Assembly (NCBI GenBank): GCA_043101635.1
Contig: JBICIE010000117.1
Coordinates: forward strand, 1-10,636
Reading direction: 5' to 3'
Length of the DNA: 10,636 nt
From: CAYMJK01 sp043101635
GTDB taxonomy: Bacteria > Planctomycetota > Phycisphaerae > Phycisphaerales > UBA1924
The position numbers and the translations under genes were made by a program. Within the stretch, counting starts at the first letter, position 1. Each line of letters begins with the position of its first letter. Below are positions 1 to 6,683 of this stretch, piece by piece. Under the pieces are notes generated by a model. That model saw nothing but the letters and a program-made list of their open reading frames with translations. It was not told where the DNA came from and ran no database searches.

Positions 1-522
1 CGACGATCCAGCCCGCGCGCTGGTCCACCCCGGAGGACTCGCCTCCCGGATCGTTCACCAGCACCCGTACCGTCCAGTAGCCGCAGTGCTCCTCGGGATC
101 GGCCTGGGCGTCGGTGAAGTCTGCCCACTGCGGCGTCGCGAACTCGGAATCGTACGGGAAGCTCGGGGTTTCTGCTCGCTGTAGATCATCCAGAAGCGCC
201 CGTTCACCGTGTCGTACTCGATGCGCGGGTCGAAGAGCAAGCCGTCGTCCGTATCGACGCGCTTGAAGGGGAACCCGCTCTCGGAGGCGTGCCACTCCTC
301 GATCAGGCTGCCGCTGCGCGTGTACAGCGTGACGTACTGGTTGGCGGTGGTGATCACGCGCCCCGGGCTGACCGCCAGGCCGGCGTCCACAGAGCGCGGG
401 TCGATCGGCTCCCCGACCGGATCGTCATCGTCCACCACGAACGCCACCCACTTTTCCTGTGCGCTCGCGAAGCTCGCGCACACTCCGATTCCGACCGCGA
501 TCATGACGCTGTGCCGCTTCAT
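1..522 (-). CDS. Secreted protein of unknown function, 3' end outside window, apparent frameshift
   Basis: The gene starts at the ATG at 522-520 with a strong AGAAGGAG ribosome binding site 7 bases upstream. The N-terminus MKRHSVMIAVGIGVCASFASA is a clear Sec signal peptide cleaved near Ala-Gln-Glu. The mature part has VSPGRVITTANQYVTLYTRS and then FDPRIEYDTVNGRFWMIYSE, a pattern I associate with secreted repeat or propeller-like bacterial proteins in which 'DPR..YD...gRFW' recurs; the family itself is not identified. The frame is good to about residue 118, then degrades into Arg/Ser-rich sequence and stops at 57-55. In another frame a convincing protein continues from about 167 to position 1 (PSFPYDSEFATPQW, then GYWTVRVLVNDPGGESS). 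Adding one base in the CCCC or AAA run (165-171) joins the two smoothly. Either the gene is disrupted or the assembly dropped one base. It diverges from the propeller gene at 698. Confidence 0.75.
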
Positions 523-555
523 GTCGGATCTCCTTCTCATGTTGGATCTCCTTCG
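520..555 (-). promoter_or_regulatory. Tandemly duplicated ribosome binding site and start codon
   Basis: Two 18-base units lie head to tail (520-537 and 538-555) and match at 16 of 18 positions. On the minus strand each reads GAAGGAGATCC-A/G-AC followed by ATG. The upstream unit gives an in-frame start at 540 and a protein beginning MRRRSDMKRHS; the downstream unit gives the start at 522. Eighteen bases is six codons, so both starts share a frame and differ only in signal peptide n-region length and charge. I annotate the gene from 522 because the shorter n-region is more typical, but initiation at 540 is equally well supported by its own Shine-Dalgarno. Confidence 0.7.
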
Positions 556-589
556 CCCCGGCGCCCTCCAAGGCGGCGGGCGTGTTGCC

Positions 590-618
590 AGCCTACCGGA
601 TCGGACACTGCGCGCCAA
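590..618 (-). promoter_or_regulatory. Weak candidate promoter for the leftward secreted gene
   Basis: On the minus strand TTGGCG (618-613) is followed after 17 bases by TAGGCT (595-590). The -35 is a fair match to the sigma70 consensus and the -10 is poor. It lies about 70 bases upstream of the start at 522. It is the best pair I could find in the divergent gap, but it could be chance. Confidence 0.25.
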
Positions 619-626
619 GTTCTCCC

Positions 627-655
627 TTGCATCCGGTGGACAACTGGCGCATAAT
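627..655 (+). promoter_or_regulatory. Sigma70-like promoter for the FG-GAP/dockerin gene
   Basis: TTGCAT (627-632) and CATAAT (650-655) are separated by 17 bases. The -10 matches the TATAAT consensus at five of six positions, and the -35 keeps the TTG core. The predicted transcription start is near 662, giving a leader of about 36 bases before the ATG at 698. The AT-containing -10 stands out in a GC-rich background. Confidence 0.55.
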
Positions 656-697
656 CGGGAGGGATCGACCGCGCCGTTGCGAACGGAGTGCGAACAG

Positions 698-2071
698 ATG
701 AGACACGTGATGGTCGTGGGGGCAATCCTGGCGCCGGCGACGCTCGCGGTCGCCCAATGCCCGCCCCAGCATCTCATCCCACCCACGCCCTGGATGTACG
801 GCGATTTCGGGCGGGCGGTGTCGATGGACGGTCCGTACCTCGTCGTCGGTGATCGCTCCGACGCCGAACTGTGTCCCGTGACGCAGGACTGCGGGACGGG
901 CGCTGCGCACATCTACACGTTCGACAGCGTTGCGGGCGAGTGGACGCTGCGTCAGACAATCCGGCCCGCATTGCTGGACTGGGGGTTCGGATTCGGCTGG
1001 AGCGTGGCGATCAAGGGGGATCGCCTGATCGCCGGCGCGCGAGGAAGCACCTTGTCCGGGACCAAGGCCGGGGCGGCGTACGTCTTCGACCGCGAGGGCG
1101 ATACGTGGTTCGAAACGGGCCAGATCGTGCCCGCTGCGCCGGTGTTTCTCGGCGAGTTCGGCCACAGCGTCGCGATCGACGGCGCCCTCGCCGTCGTCGG
1201 GCAGCCGCGCATGCACGGCGCTTCGGTGTACGTCGAGGGCTTCGGGGGCTGGGGGTTCCGCCAGCGCCTGGCGGAAGCGCAGTCGTTCGGCCACGCGCTG
1301 GCGCTGAGCGAGGACTGGCTGATCGTCGGAGCGCCCGAGGATGCGACGCTGGCCCACCTCGGCGGCGCGGTCTTCACGTACCGGCGCGGCCCGGGCGCCG
1401 AACTGACCCTCACGCAGAAGCTCACGCCGCCGGATGTGGAGGTCGGGCCCGAGTTCGGAAATGCGGTCTCGCTCGATGGCGCCACCCTCGCGGTCGGCGG
1501 CCCGCGCTCGGATCGCACGTTTGAAGGCCAGGGCGCCGTATACATCTTTGAACTCGCGGACGGCGACTGGACGCTTCGCGCCGAGGTAACGCACGAGAAC
1601 CCCCTCGATGACGATTTCCTCGGCGCCGCGGTCGCGCTGTCGGGCGACATCCTCGTCGCCGGCGCCCCGCGCCATCGCGGGCTCTGGCCCGACTCGGGAG
1701 GAGCGGCGTATGTCTTCACGCGCCGGACTGACGGCTCGTGGGCCCAGGCTGCCGAGTTGATGCATGGATCGCCCTCGACCGGACCCTTTGGCGGTGCTGT
1801 GGCTGCGCACGGCCGCTGGGCGGCCGTCGGCTCGTACGGCGAGGCGACTGCCGGCCCCAACGGCGGCGCCGCATACATCTTCGACCTCGACTGCCTGCTG
1901 GCGTGCCCCGCCGACCTCGATGGCGACGGCGAACTCACCTTCTTCGACTTCCTCGCCTTCGGCAACCTCTTCAGCGCCGGTGACCTCCGCGCCGACTTCG
2001 ACGGCTCCGGCGCACTCGACCTCTTCGACTTCCTCGCCTTCCAGACCGCCTTTGCCGCAGGCTGCCCCTGA
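698..2071 (+). CDS. Secreted seven-repeat FG-GAP beta-propeller protein with C-terminal GC-type dockerin
   Basis: The 457-residue product starts at ATG 698, preceded by GGAG 9 bases upstream. MRHVMVVGAILAPATLAVAQ is a Sec signal peptide. Seven repeats follow, each opening with an FG/LG-x-A/S-V/L strand, then a 'xxVGxxR' turn and a 'GAAYVF'-like strand. They begin near residues 37, 99, 154, 197, 253, 308 and 364. Seven units fit one closed integrin-alpha-like propeller. Residues 403-456 form a duplicated EF-hand-like dockerin: DLDGDGELTFFDF, then DFDGSGALDLFDF, ending AAGC-P. The aspartates at loop positions 1, 3 and 12 are kept in both halves, which suggests calcium binding. Known FG-GAP proteins often bind ligands or surfaces; the ligand here is unknown. 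In planctomycetes the GC-type dockerin is usually C-terminal and may act as a sorting or attachment module; that role is inferred. Two hairpins follow the stop. Confidence 0.92.
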   Translation: MRHVMVVGAILAPATLAVAQCPPQHLIPPTPWMYGDFGRAVSMDGPYLVVGDRSDAELCPVTQDCGTGAAHIYTFDSVAGEWTLRQTIRPALLDWGFGFGWSVAIKGDRLIAGARGSTLSGTKAGAAYVFDREGDTWFETGQIVPAAPVFLGEFGHSVAIDGALAVVGQPRMHGASVYVEGFGGWGFRQRLAEAQSFGHALALSEDWLIVGAPEDATLAHLGGAVFTYRRGPGAELTLTQKLTPPDVEVGPEFGNAVSLDGATLAVGGPRSDRTFEGQGAVYIFELADGDWTLRAEVTHENPLDDDFLGAAVALSGDILVAGAPRHRGLWPDSGGAAYVFTRRTDGSWAQAAELMHGSPSTGPFGGAVAAHGRWAAVGSYGEATAGPNGGAAYIFDLDCLLACPADLDGDGELTFFDFLAFGNLFSAGDLRADFDGSGALDLFDFLAFQTAFAAGCP

Positions 2072-2125
2072 GGATCCCCCGACGCAAGCGCCGGGCGTGA
2101 CGAGTGCGCCAGCAGGCGCGCGCAG

Positions 2126-2159
2126 GCGATCGCGTCCGTCATCGCGACGGACGCATCGC
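2126..2159. terminator. Hairpin in convergent gap, candidate bidirectional terminator
   Basis: GCGTCCGTC (2132-2140) pairs perfectly with GACGGACGC (2146-2154) around a 5-base loop. With a single bulged C at 2131 the stem extends through GCGAT (2126-2130) and ATCGC (2155-2159), giving 14 pairs. No T-tract follows on either strand, so it is not a classical intrinsic terminator. Its position between two converging genes still makes a transcript-end role likely. Confidence 0.45.
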
Positions 2160-2164
2160 CCTGA

Positions 2165-2181
2165 GTCTCGCAGCGCGAGAC
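2165..2181. terminator. Second hairpin in convergent gap
   Basis: GTCTCGC (2165-2171) pairs perfectly with GCGAGAC (2175-2181) around a 3-base loop. It lies 5 bases beyond the larger hairpin and 22 bases past the stop of the leftward gene. There is no T-tract. Together the pair could end transcripts arriving from both sides. Confidence 0.4.
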
Positions 2182-2203
2182 AGGGAGGTCTGGTTCGATC
2201 AGG

Positions 2204-3232
2204 TCAGTTGCCGCCCGGATCAGGCGCGCCCGGCGCTTCCGGCTGCGCTGCGCCCGGCGCCTCCGCCTGCGCTTCGCGCCGCTTCTGCTCCAGGTGGGGC
2301 CGGAAATCCTCGCGCAGCCAGCGGTCCCACTTGCGCGGGTCGAAGCCCAGCCGGTCCGTCGGCTGCCCCCACGCGTCGCTGGTCATGCCCACCAGCGAGT
2401 TGTACACGCCCATGCGGTAGGTCACCACCACAGCGTCGAACACCTGCAGCACCACGCCCTCGGTCACCACGCTCAGCGTCGGGTCGAACGCCACGGCCGA
2501 ATCGCCCACGATGGGCTGCAGGTCGCTCACGAACGCCTGCTGCGTGCCGATCAGGATGTTCGCAAGCGGACCCGAGCCGCGCCCGCTGCTGCGGGCCTGG
2601 GCCTGCGCCTGCACCAGCCACGGGATCGCCTCGTACAGCTTCAGCGACTGGGCCACGCTGGCCGCCCACTCGACCTCAGCATCGTCGCGCTGGGCCAGTC
2701 CCGCCTGCACCACGCTGCTGACCGTGCGCGGGATCTGCGGCTCGAAAGTCTGCGCCACCTCGAAGCGGTCCTGCAGCGTCTCGACCGCCAGCTTCCGCAG
2801 CGACTCGCTCTCGCCGAACACGGCCGTCCACGCGATGGCGCCATCGGCCACTTCCGACTCATCCGCCGCGAACATGCGCAGGATGGCCCGCTGCACATCG
2901 GCCTCCTCGCGCCCGAACACCTCCAGCATGATGTTGAACAGCGCCGGGTCGTTGTACTCATCACGCAGCTTGGCGATCCCCGCCTCGCGGATCTCGGTGG
3001 AGCGGGCGCCGCGGAAGTACTGCTGGCGCAATTTGCGCAGTTCCTTCTCGATCTGGCGCAGCCGCTGGGCGTCGATCCGGGCCTGGGCAATCGCCGGGTC
3101 GTTCGGATCCGGCAGTTCGACCACCACCGGCTTCTGCGGCTCGGGCTGCTCGAACGTCAGCCCGCCCTGGGCCATCGCCCAGCCGCTGGCGAGCAGGATC
3201 GCGCCGCAGGCGCATCGCATCTGAAACCGCAT
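2204..3232 (-). CDS. Exported helical-repeat (HEAT-like) protein of unknown function
   Basis: The 342-residue product starts at ATG 3232 with AGGAG 7 bases upstream; the reading frame stays open further upstream but without a better site. MRFQMRCACGAILLASGWAMAQ is a Sec signal peptide ending before Gly-Gly. A proline-rich stretch (about 28-48) leads into a charged helix (49-72, RLRQIEKELRKLRQQYF), probably a short coiled coil. Residues 75-210 look like successive helical pairs of the HEAT/armadillo type (for example REAGIAKLRDEYNDPALFNIMLEVF, broken by loops). A different C-terminal region (about 225-315) has a Trp-rich segment, KWDRWLREDF, and the end is a low-complexity Ala/Pro/Glu tail. 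No catalytic motif is visible. It may be a periplasmic scaffold or binding protein. It lies downstream of the TPR-like lipoprotein on the same strand, 106 bases apart, with a hairpin between them. Confidence 0.82.
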   Translation of the reverse strand: MRFQMRCACGAILLASGWAMAQGGLTFEQPEPQKPVVVELPDPNDPAIAQARIDAQRLRQIEKELRKLRQQYFRGARSTEIREAGIAKLRDEYNDPALFNIMLEVFGREEADVQRAILRMFAADESEVADGAIAWTAVFGESESLRKLAVETLQDRFEVAQTFEPQIPRTVSSVVQAGLAQRDDAEVEWAASVAQSLKLYEAIPWLVQAQAQARSSGRGSGPLANILIGTQQAFVSDLQPIVGDSAVAFDPTLSVVTEGVVLQVFDAVVVTYRMGVYNSLVGMTSDAWGQPTDRLGFDPRKWDRWLREDFRPHLEQKRREAQAEAPGAAQPEAPGAPDPGGN

Positions 3233-3276
3233 CTCGGGGCTCCTCTCGGGCGCAAGGCGCCCTCGGGTCTTGGCGC

Positions 3277-3314
3277 CGCCGGCAGGAGGCTCTGGCGCCT
3301 CAGGCCTGCCGGCG
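3277..3314. terminator. GC-rich hairpin between lipoprotein and helical-repeat genes
   Basis: CGCCGGCAGG (3277-3286) pairs perfectly with CCTGCCGGCG (3305-3314), leaving an 18-base loop that can itself fold through GAGGC/GCCTC. It starts 25 bases beyond the lipoprotein stop on the minus strand. It may terminate or attenuate the lipoprotein transcript, or protect its 3' end. No T-tract is present. Confidence 0.35.
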
Positions 3315-3338
3315 CGGGCCCGTTGCAGGCCCAACTAT

Positions 3339-3908
3339 TTAGTCGCCCGAGGGCTCCGGCGGTTCCACCGCCGTCGCCGGCGCGCTGGAGTCGCCCAGCC
3401 GGCTGGCAATCTCCCCGCTGATCGGCTCGGCCCCGCCCGCCCGCACCTGAGCGATCTGGTAGTAGCTGCGGGCCTGCCCCTCGGCCCCGGCCTCCAGCGA
3501 GGCGTCTCCGGCCAGCAGCATCGCCCGGGCCGCCTCCGGGCCACCCAGCGACTCGGCCGCCCCGTGCAGGTAGTCCGCGGCATCCGCGTGCCGCTCCTCG
3601 GCCATGGCCACCAGCCCCAGCCCCGCCAGGGCCCGGCCCCGGATCGCCGGGTCCGCAGATTCACGCAGCGGCGCCAGCCACCGCACGGCCTGTGTCTGGT
3701 CCCCGGCCGCCTGCGCCGCCAGCCCGGCGATCAGGGCCGATCGCTCGCTTGAGCGGGCCCCCGGCTCGGAGAGTTCGATCGCCCTCCGGTAGTCCTGACC
3801 CCGGTACGCCTCCAGCGCGGCATCCTCGCGGGCGCCGGCGCAGCCTGCCAGGGTCGCCCCCAGCGCCACAAGTCCGACCATCCGCCGCCAGTTCGTGACT
3901 CGTCGCAT
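3339..3908 (-). CDS. TPR-like lipoprotein
   Basis: The 189-residue product starts at ATG 3908 with GGGAG 5 bases upstream. The N-terminus has basic residues, a hydrophobic stretch and the lipobox LAGC with the modified cysteine at residue 23, so it should be a membrane-anchored lipoprotein. The rest is alanine-rich and helical, with TPR-style repeats: ALEAYRGQDYRRAIEL (31-46), then helices around 57-81, 90-122 and 125-155 with the spacing of tetratricopeptide units. The tail is Pro/Ser/Ala-rich. TPR lipoproteins usually act as protein-binding adaptors in the envelope; the partner is unknown. The gene diverges from the acyl-CoA synthetase gene across a 104-base gap and is followed by the helical-repeat gene on the same strand. 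It ends with TAA. Confidence 0.82.
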   Translation of the reverse strand: MRRVTNWRRMVGLVALGATLAGCAGAREDAALEAYRGQDYRRAIELSEPGARSSERSALIAGLAAQAAGDQTQAVRWLAPLRESADPAIRGRALAGLGLVAMAEERHADAADYLHGAAESLGGPEAARAMLLAGDASLEAGAEGQARSYYQIAQVRAGGAEPISGEIASRLGDSSAPATAVEPPEPSGD

Positions 3909-4012
3909 GAACGCTCCCAGCAGCGCCGGCATCGCCGGGCGTAATCTCTCCCGTCCCGCACTCGGCGACGCACACCGCGCCGCGAGCCTCCTCACGCGTA
4001 CCGGAGCCTCTC

Positions 4013-5482
4013 TTGAGTCTGCACTGGCCGATCATCCGTCGTCTCGCCGCACACCCGCTGCGGCAGTGCGTCACCGACGACCGGCGCTCCTACCGCGGCG
4101 TCGACCTGCTCGTCGGCGCCCTCCACGTCGCCGCCGAACTCGAGCGCCGCTGCCAGACCGACACCGTCGGCCTCCTCCTCCCGACCAGTGGCCTGTTCCC
4201 CATGGCGGCCCTGGCCGGATGGATGCTCGGCAAGGTCGTGGTCCCGCTGAACTACCTGCTCAAGGAAGAGGAGCTTCGCTACGTCATCGATGACTGCGAA
4301 ACCGACACCATCCTCACAGTTGGGCCGATGCTCGACCACATCGGCTGGCGTCCGCAGGTCCCGAGTGTCGTGCGTTTCGAGGACCTGAGCTTCTCGGGCC
4401 TGCCGGATCTGCGCTGGCCGGCGACCGCCGCCGACGATGATCTGGCGGTGATCCTCTACACCAGCGGCACCAGCGGCACGCCCAAGGGCGTCATGCTCAC
4501 GCACGGGAACATCGGCGCCAACATGCGGCAGTTCAGCGCCTGGATCGACTTCGACAAAGACGAAGTCTTCCTCGGCGTGCTGCCTCAGTTCCATGTCTTC
4601 GGGCTGACCGTGCTGACCATCACCCCGCTGGTGCTGGGGTTTCACGCTCATTACATGGCCCGGTTCGTGCCGCAGCAGATCGTCAAGGCCATGCGCCGGC
4701 AGCGCCCGACGATCTTCGTCGCGATTCCCTCGATGTACAACGCGCTGCTGAGCGTCAAGGGCGCCAAGGCAGAGGACTTCGCCAGCCTCAGGTACGCCAT
4801 CAGCGGCGGCGAGCCGCTGCCCAAGGCTGTCTTCGAACGCTTCAAGGACCGCTTCGGCATCGAGATCCGCGAGGGCTACGGCCTGACCGAGACGGCGCCG
4901 GTCACGAACTGGCGCCGGCCGAACGACCCGACGCCCTTCGGCTCCGTCGGGCGCGCCATCCCGGATGTCCACGAGCGCATCGTCTGCATGGAGACGGGCC
5001 GCGACCTGCCTGCGGATCAGGAGGGCGAGATCCGCATCACCGGCCCCAACGTCATGCGCGGCTACTACAAGCTCCCCGCAGAGTCCGCCGAAGCCTTCGA
5101 CGAGCGCGGCTACTTCCGCACCGGCGACATCGGGAAGCTCGATGTCCGCGGCAACCTCTATATCACCGGGCGGCTCAAGGAGATGCTGATCGTCGGGGGC
5201 GAGAACGTCTTCCCCCGCGAGATCGAGGAGGTCCTCAACCAGCACCCCTCCGTCGGCGCCTCCGCCGTCATCGGCAAGGCCGACGAGGTCCGCGGCGAGC
5301 TTCCCCTCGCCTTTGTCGAACTTCGCGATGGCGCCAGCTTCGACGAGCAGGCGCTCAAGGGCTGGTGCCGCGATCGCCTCGCCGGGTACAAGGTCCCCCG
5401 CTGGATCCGCGCCATCGACGCCCTCCCGCGCAACCCCACCGGCAAGATCCTGCGGCGCGAACTCAAGGCCACCGCCGAGTAG
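4013..5482 (+). CDS. AMP-forming acyl-CoA synthetase / fatty-acid ligase family protein
   Basis: The 489-residue enzyme belongs to the ANL adenylate-forming superfamily. It should activate a carboxylic acid with ATP to an acyl-AMP and then transfer it, usually to coenzyme A. All core motifs are present: the P-loop-like YTSGTSGTPKG (149-159), PQFHVFGLT (191-199), GYGLTET (288-294), GYFRTGD with the ribose-binding Asp372, the hinge segment GRLKEMLIVGGENVFPREIE (386-405), and NPTGK with the catalytic Lys478. It is somewhat short beside typical long-chain enzymes, mainly at the N-terminus. No signal peptide is seen, so it is cytoplasmic. The start is TTG, chosen because GGAG lies 6 bases upstream and the first in-frame ATG (4203) would delete conserved N-terminal sequence. 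The closest style is FadD or medium/long-chain fatty acid CoA ligase; the substrate cannot be read from sequence. It converges with the sigma operon across 44 bases. Confidence 0.93.
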   Translation: MSLHWPIIRRLAAHPLRQCVTDDRRSYRGVDLLVGALHVAAELERRCQTDTVGLLLPTSGLFPMAALAGWMLGKVVVPLNYLLKEEELRYVIDDCETDTILTVGPMLDHIGWRPQVPSVVRFEDLSFSGLPDLRWPATAADDDLAVILYTSGTSGTPKGVMLTHGNIGANMRQFSAWIDFDKDEVFLGVLPQFHVFGLTVLTITPLVLGFHAHYMARFVPQQIVKAMRRQRPTIFVAIPSMYNALLSVKGAKAEDFASLRYAISGGEPLPKAVFERFKDRFGIEIREGYGLTETAPVTNWRRPNDPTPFGSVGRAIPDVHERIVCMETGRDLPADQEGEIRITGPNVMRGYYKLPAESAEAFDERGYFRTGDIGKLDVRGNLYITGRLKEMLIVGGENVFPREIEEVLNQHPSVGASAVIGKADEVRGELPLAFVELRDGASFDEQALKGWCRDRLAGYKVPRWIRAIDALPRNPTGKILRRELKATAE

Positions 5483-5526
5483 CCCCGCGCAAGCCGACCC
5501 GCAGTTTGCATGACTGCCTACGCCGG

Positions 5527-6030
5527 CTAGCGCGCAAGGTGGGTGGGGCCGCCGAGCGGGAGGCCGGGGGCGATCATGCGGCCGAAGTCGCGGGCGTCCG
5601 CGAGCAGCGCGGCGGCTTCGGTGCGCAGGGGCTGGTCGAACTGGCCGACGAGGGTCCAGCCCATGCGGCGGAGGTCGGGGGCGCTGGCGACTTCGGCGGG
5701 CGCGGGAGCCGTGGGTGGCGCGCTTCGCCAGGTCGTGACGCCGATGAGGATGGCGGCTGCCGCGGCGGCGCTGAGGAGGCCGGCGGCGAGCGGGGCGCGC
5801 GCAGAAGGAGCGGGCGCGGGGTCGGGTTCGATGTCGGCGAGGGCGCGCACCGTGCGCTCGGCGGTAAGCCATGCGCCGGGGCCGGGGGGATCGGGCGGGG
5901 TGATGCGGAGGAGTCGGTCGGTCTGATCGAGGGCGCGGACGAAGTCGCCCTCGGCAGCGGCGCGCCGGGCCATGGGGCCGCGGGCGCCATCACGGCAGGA
6001 TGCCGCGAGCATGAGGCGCCTGAGTGTCAT
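5527..6030 (-). CDS. Small single-pass membrane protein, candidate anti-sigma factor
   Basis: The 167-residue product starts at ATG 6030, which overlaps the sigma factor stop by four bases (ATGA), with GGAG 8 bases upstream. Residues 1-75 are arginine-rich and helical (RRAAAEGDFVRALDQTDRLL at 22-41) and should be cytoplasmic. One transmembrane helix is clear at about 81-100 (LAAGLLSAAAAAAILIGVTT). The remaining 67 residues would face the periplasm. By position and topology this is where an anti-sigma factor is expected: the N-terminal helices would hold the sigma factor at the membrane. The HxxxCxxC zinc motif of common ZAS anti-sigma factors is absent, so this would be a divergent type. It could instead be an unrelated envelope protein co-made with the sigma factor. 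It is the last gene of the operon. Confidence 0.78.
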   Translation of the reverse strand: MTLRRLMLAASCRDGARGPMARRAAAEGDFVRALDQTDRLLRITPPDPPGPGAWLTAERTVRALADIEPDPAPAPSARAPLAAGLLSAAAAAAILIGVTTWRSAPPTAPAPAEVASAPDLRRMGWTLVGQFDQPLRTEAAALLADARDFGRMIAPGLPLGGPTHLAR

Positions 6031-6683
6031 GGCTTGATCTCCGATGTCTCCGATGCGTGCTCATCGCGCTGGCGGCGCAGCTCTTCGGCGATGGTGGCGC
6101 GGGCGCGGAGGAGACTGACGCGCACGGCGACGCCGCTCTTGCCGAGGGCCTGGCTGATCTGTCGCGGCTCCATGTTCTCGACGTAGCGGAGCCAGAGGCA
6201 ACTGAGCTGATCGCGGCTGAGGAGGCGCTCGGCGATGCGCCAGGCTTCGCCGAAGTCGTCGCGCTCGTTGATGAGGCGCAGGGGCTGGGCGGCCCGGTTG
6301 GCTTCGGCGGCGCGGCGCTGGTGGTCGGGCGCCGCGTCGCGCAGGCGCTGGAGCTGCTGGCTGTGGCGCTGCATGGTCTGGGCGCCCTGGCGGGCGGCAA
6401 TGGTGAACAGCCACGGGCGCAGGGGGCGGCCGCGCTGGTAGGTGTAGATGCGCTGCCAGGCGCGCAGCAGGCCATCCTGCGCGGCATCCTCGGCATCGGC
6501 CAGGTTGCCGGTGCGGCGCAGCATGAAGCTGCGCAGGCGCGGGTAGTAGCGGCGGACGATCTCGGCGAAGGCGTCGCGCGAGCCATCCTGGGCCCGGGCG
6601 GCGAGCTGCTCGTCGGTGAGGGCGCTGAAGATGGAGGCCGGGGCCTCGACTTCGGCAGCGCGCTTTGTGACGGTGGCGGTCAT
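6027..6683 (-). CDS. ECF-family RNA polymerase sigma factor
   Basis: The 218-residue protein has the two-domain sigma architecture. Region 2 spans about 37-103: FAEIVRRYYPRLRSF, then DAEDAAQDGLLRAW (core-polymerase contact and -10 recognition helices) and RPWLFTIAARQ. Region 4 spans about 145-203, a helix-turn-helix containing LSCLWLRYVENMEPRQISQAL, broken by turns, then SLLRARATIAEEL. No sigma regions 1 or 3 are present, which defines an ECF factor. An N-terminal extension of about 20 residues has no clear motif. The start ATG at 6683 overlaps the upstream stop by four bases, and only a weak GAGG lies 10 bases before it, so initiation probably depends on translational coupling. Its targets are unknown. 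It probably answers to the membrane protein encoded just downstream, with the secreted upstream product as a possible further partner. Confidence 0.93.
   Translation of the reverse strand: MTATVTKRAAEVEAPASIFSALTDEQLAARAQDGSRDAFAEIVRRYYPRLRSFMLRRTGNLADAEDAAQDGLLRAWQRIYTYQRGRPLRPWLFTIAARQGAQTMQRHSQQLQRLRDAAPDHQRRAAEANRAAQPLRLINERDDFGEAWRIAERLLSRDQLSCLWLRYVENMEPRQISQALGKSGVAVRVSLLRARATIAEELRRQRDEHASETSEIKP

Noticed and set aside
209..697. Upstream in-frame extension of the FG-GAP gene
   Set aside because: It would place the signal peptide in mid-protein and run over the divergent gene and both promoters. ATG 698 has a ribosome binding site and a signal peptide directly after it.
952..2142. Long minus-strand open frame opposite the FG-GAP gene
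   Set aside because: Low-complexity Ser/Pro/Ala/Arg composition, no signal or domain, and the opposite strand encodes a clear seven-repeat protein with dockerin.
2294..3421. 375-codon plus-strand open frame
   Set aside because: His/Leu/Arg/Gln-rich antisense of the helical-repeat gene and intergenic hairpin; no plausible fold.
3992..5872. 626-codon minus-strand open frame across the acyl-CoA synthetase gene
   Set aside because: It runs antisense to an enzyme with every ANL motif and overlaps the membrane protein gene in another frame. The translation is Arg/Pro-rich and then Asp/Gly/Val-rich, typical of GC-rich antisense frames.
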